A stretch of 5,190 nucleotides of DNA from Lachnoclostridium sp. UBA739. GTDB lineage: Bacteria; Bacillota_A; Clostridia; Lachnospirales; Lachnospiraceae. The notes under the pieces were generated by a model. It had not been told where the DNA came from, did not search any database, and worked only from the letters and a program-made list of their open reading frames with translations. Position 1 is the stretch's first letter. Each line of letters opens with the position of its first letter. Positions 4,528 through 5,190 of this stretch are shown piece after piece. The position numbers and the translations under genes were made by a program. The DNA is taken from assembly GCA_002297865.1 (NCBI GenBank), contig DBKX01000170.1, positions 1 to 5,190 on the forward strand. Reading direction: 5' to 3'.

Positions 4528-5190
4528 ATGGATTATCAAGATAGTAAATTAGCAGAATTACTTGTAAGAGGCGTAGAACAAATAAAAGAAATAAATCCGG
4601 ATTTTATGAAGGTATTAGATAATGAACTGATAAGGCAAAAGGAAGTGTTAATGATGGTAGCATCCTGTAGCCTTGTTTCACCTGCGGTTTTGGCTTGTAT
4701 GGGAATGCCAACCGTTAATATAACAGCAGAAGGATATCCTCATGACAGATATCATGCAGGATGTGTAGAGATTGACAAAATTGAACAGCTAGCGATAGAT
4801 AATGCAAAACGTATCTTCCATGCTCAGTATGCCAATGTGCAACCACACTCCGCTACAACTGCAAATGAAATTGTTACTTATAGTCTGTTAAAACCAGGTG
4901 ATACACTTATGGGAATGAACTTGAATTCAGGTGGACATTTATCACATGGCGCAAGTGCTTCTTATTCTGGGACATGTTTTAACGTGGTTCGATATGGCTT
5001 AGATGAAAACTACAATATCAATTATGAAGAAGTAGAAGAATTAGCGTTGAAACATCGACCTAAAATGATTATATGTGGAACTACTGCATATAGCAGAAAA
5101 ATTGATTTTAAGCGTTTCAGAGAGATTGCGGATAAAGTGGGAGCATACCTGTTGGCAGATATTTCACATATATCTGGATTAGTGGTCGCA
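4528..5190 (+). CDS. Serine hydroxymethyltransferase-like PLP enzyme, divergent, 3' end outside window
   Basis: 221 codons are visible, open to the window edge; a full SHMT is about 410-420 residues. The order of motifs is that of fold-type I SHMT: S-P-A-V-L (51-55), A-E-G-Y-P-H-D-R-Y (67-75), A-N-V-Q-P-H-S (102-108), K-P-G-D (122-125), G-G-H-L-S-H-G (135-141, PLP-stacking His137), I-D-F-K-R-F-R-E-I-A-D-K-V-G-A (192-206) and D-I-S-H-I-S-G-L-V (211-219, Asp211 and His214 as PLP contacts). The PLP lysine lies downstream and is not seen. Several usually fixed active-site positions differ: S-E-N-Y/F-T-S-P reads S-C-S-L-V-S-P, the Tyr of K-Y-A-E-G-Y-P is Thr66, R-Y-Y-G-G-C is R-Y-H-A-G-C, and P-H-S-G-S-Q-A-N is P-H-S-A-T-T-A-N. 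Glu68 is kept. It is probably not the housekeeping GlyA but a pathway PLP aldolase or hydroxymethyltransferase acting on an amino acid (inference), consistent with its position after ACP-2. Confidence 0.9.
   Translation, partial: MDYQDSKLAELLVRGVEQIKEINPDFMKVLDNELIRQKEVLMMVASCSLVSPAVLACMGMPTVNITAEGYPHDRYHAGCVEIDKIEQLAIDNAKRIFHAQYANVQPHSATTANEIVTYSLLKPGDTLMGMNLNSGGHLSHGASASYSGTCFNVVRYGLDENYNINYEEVEELALKHRPKMIICGTTAYSRKIDFKRFREIADKVGAYLLADISHISGLVVA

Overview
The window is one strand-uniform, tightly packed run of seven genes, all on the + strand. It is cut at both ends: the first gene lacks its start and the last lacks its end. The DNA is AT-rich (judged by eye), has strong AGGAGG-type ribosome sites, short intergenic gaps (14-57 nt) and mostly AT-ending codons. 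That points to a low-G+C Firmicute, most likely a Clostridia/Lachnospiraceae-type anaerobe; the taxon is inference. A B12-binding radical SAM enzyme also fits an anaerobic lifestyle.

Layout: (1) 1-234, C-terminal end of a short-chain dehydrogenase/reductase (FabG-like SDR). (2) 292-1851, cobalamin-binding radical SAM enzyme with a CxxxCxxC cluster motif. (3) 1894-2136, stand-alone acyl carrier protein, ACP-1, with an atypical T-S-I attachment site. (4) 2189-3280, NTP_transf_5-type nucleotidyltransferase-fold protein. (5) 3303-4256, papain/C39-like protein resembling BtrH, the ACP-to-amine acyltransferase of butirosin biosynthesis. (6) 4271-4510, second stand-alone ACP, ACP-2, with a classical D-S-I site. 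(7) 4528-5190, N-terminal about 220 residues of a divergent serine hydroxymethyltransferase-like PLP enzyme.

No promoter, terminator, tRNA, rRNA, CRISPR array or mobile element is visible. The genes look like the middle of one operon that starts upstream and continues downstream. The stops of genes 5 and 6 lie within or against the next gene's Shine-Dalgarno, which suggests translational coupling.

The combination is not primary metabolism. Two discrete carrier proteins, a BtrH-like acyltransferase, a B12 radical SAM enzyme, an SDR, a nucleotidyltransferase-fold protein and a remodelled SHMT-like enzyme form a plausible small-molecule biosynthetic cluster. A working model (inference): a starter acyl or aminoacyl group is loaded on an ACP by an activating enzyme outside the window. 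It is then modified while carrier-bound or free, by the SDR (ketone/alcohol chemistry), the radical SAM enzyme (probable methylation or rearrangement) and the SHMT-like enzyme (aldol-type C-C chemistry on an amino acid). Finally the BtrH-like protein transfers it to an amine or alcohol acceptor. The product cannot be named from this window, and I do not recognise the cluster as a characterised one.
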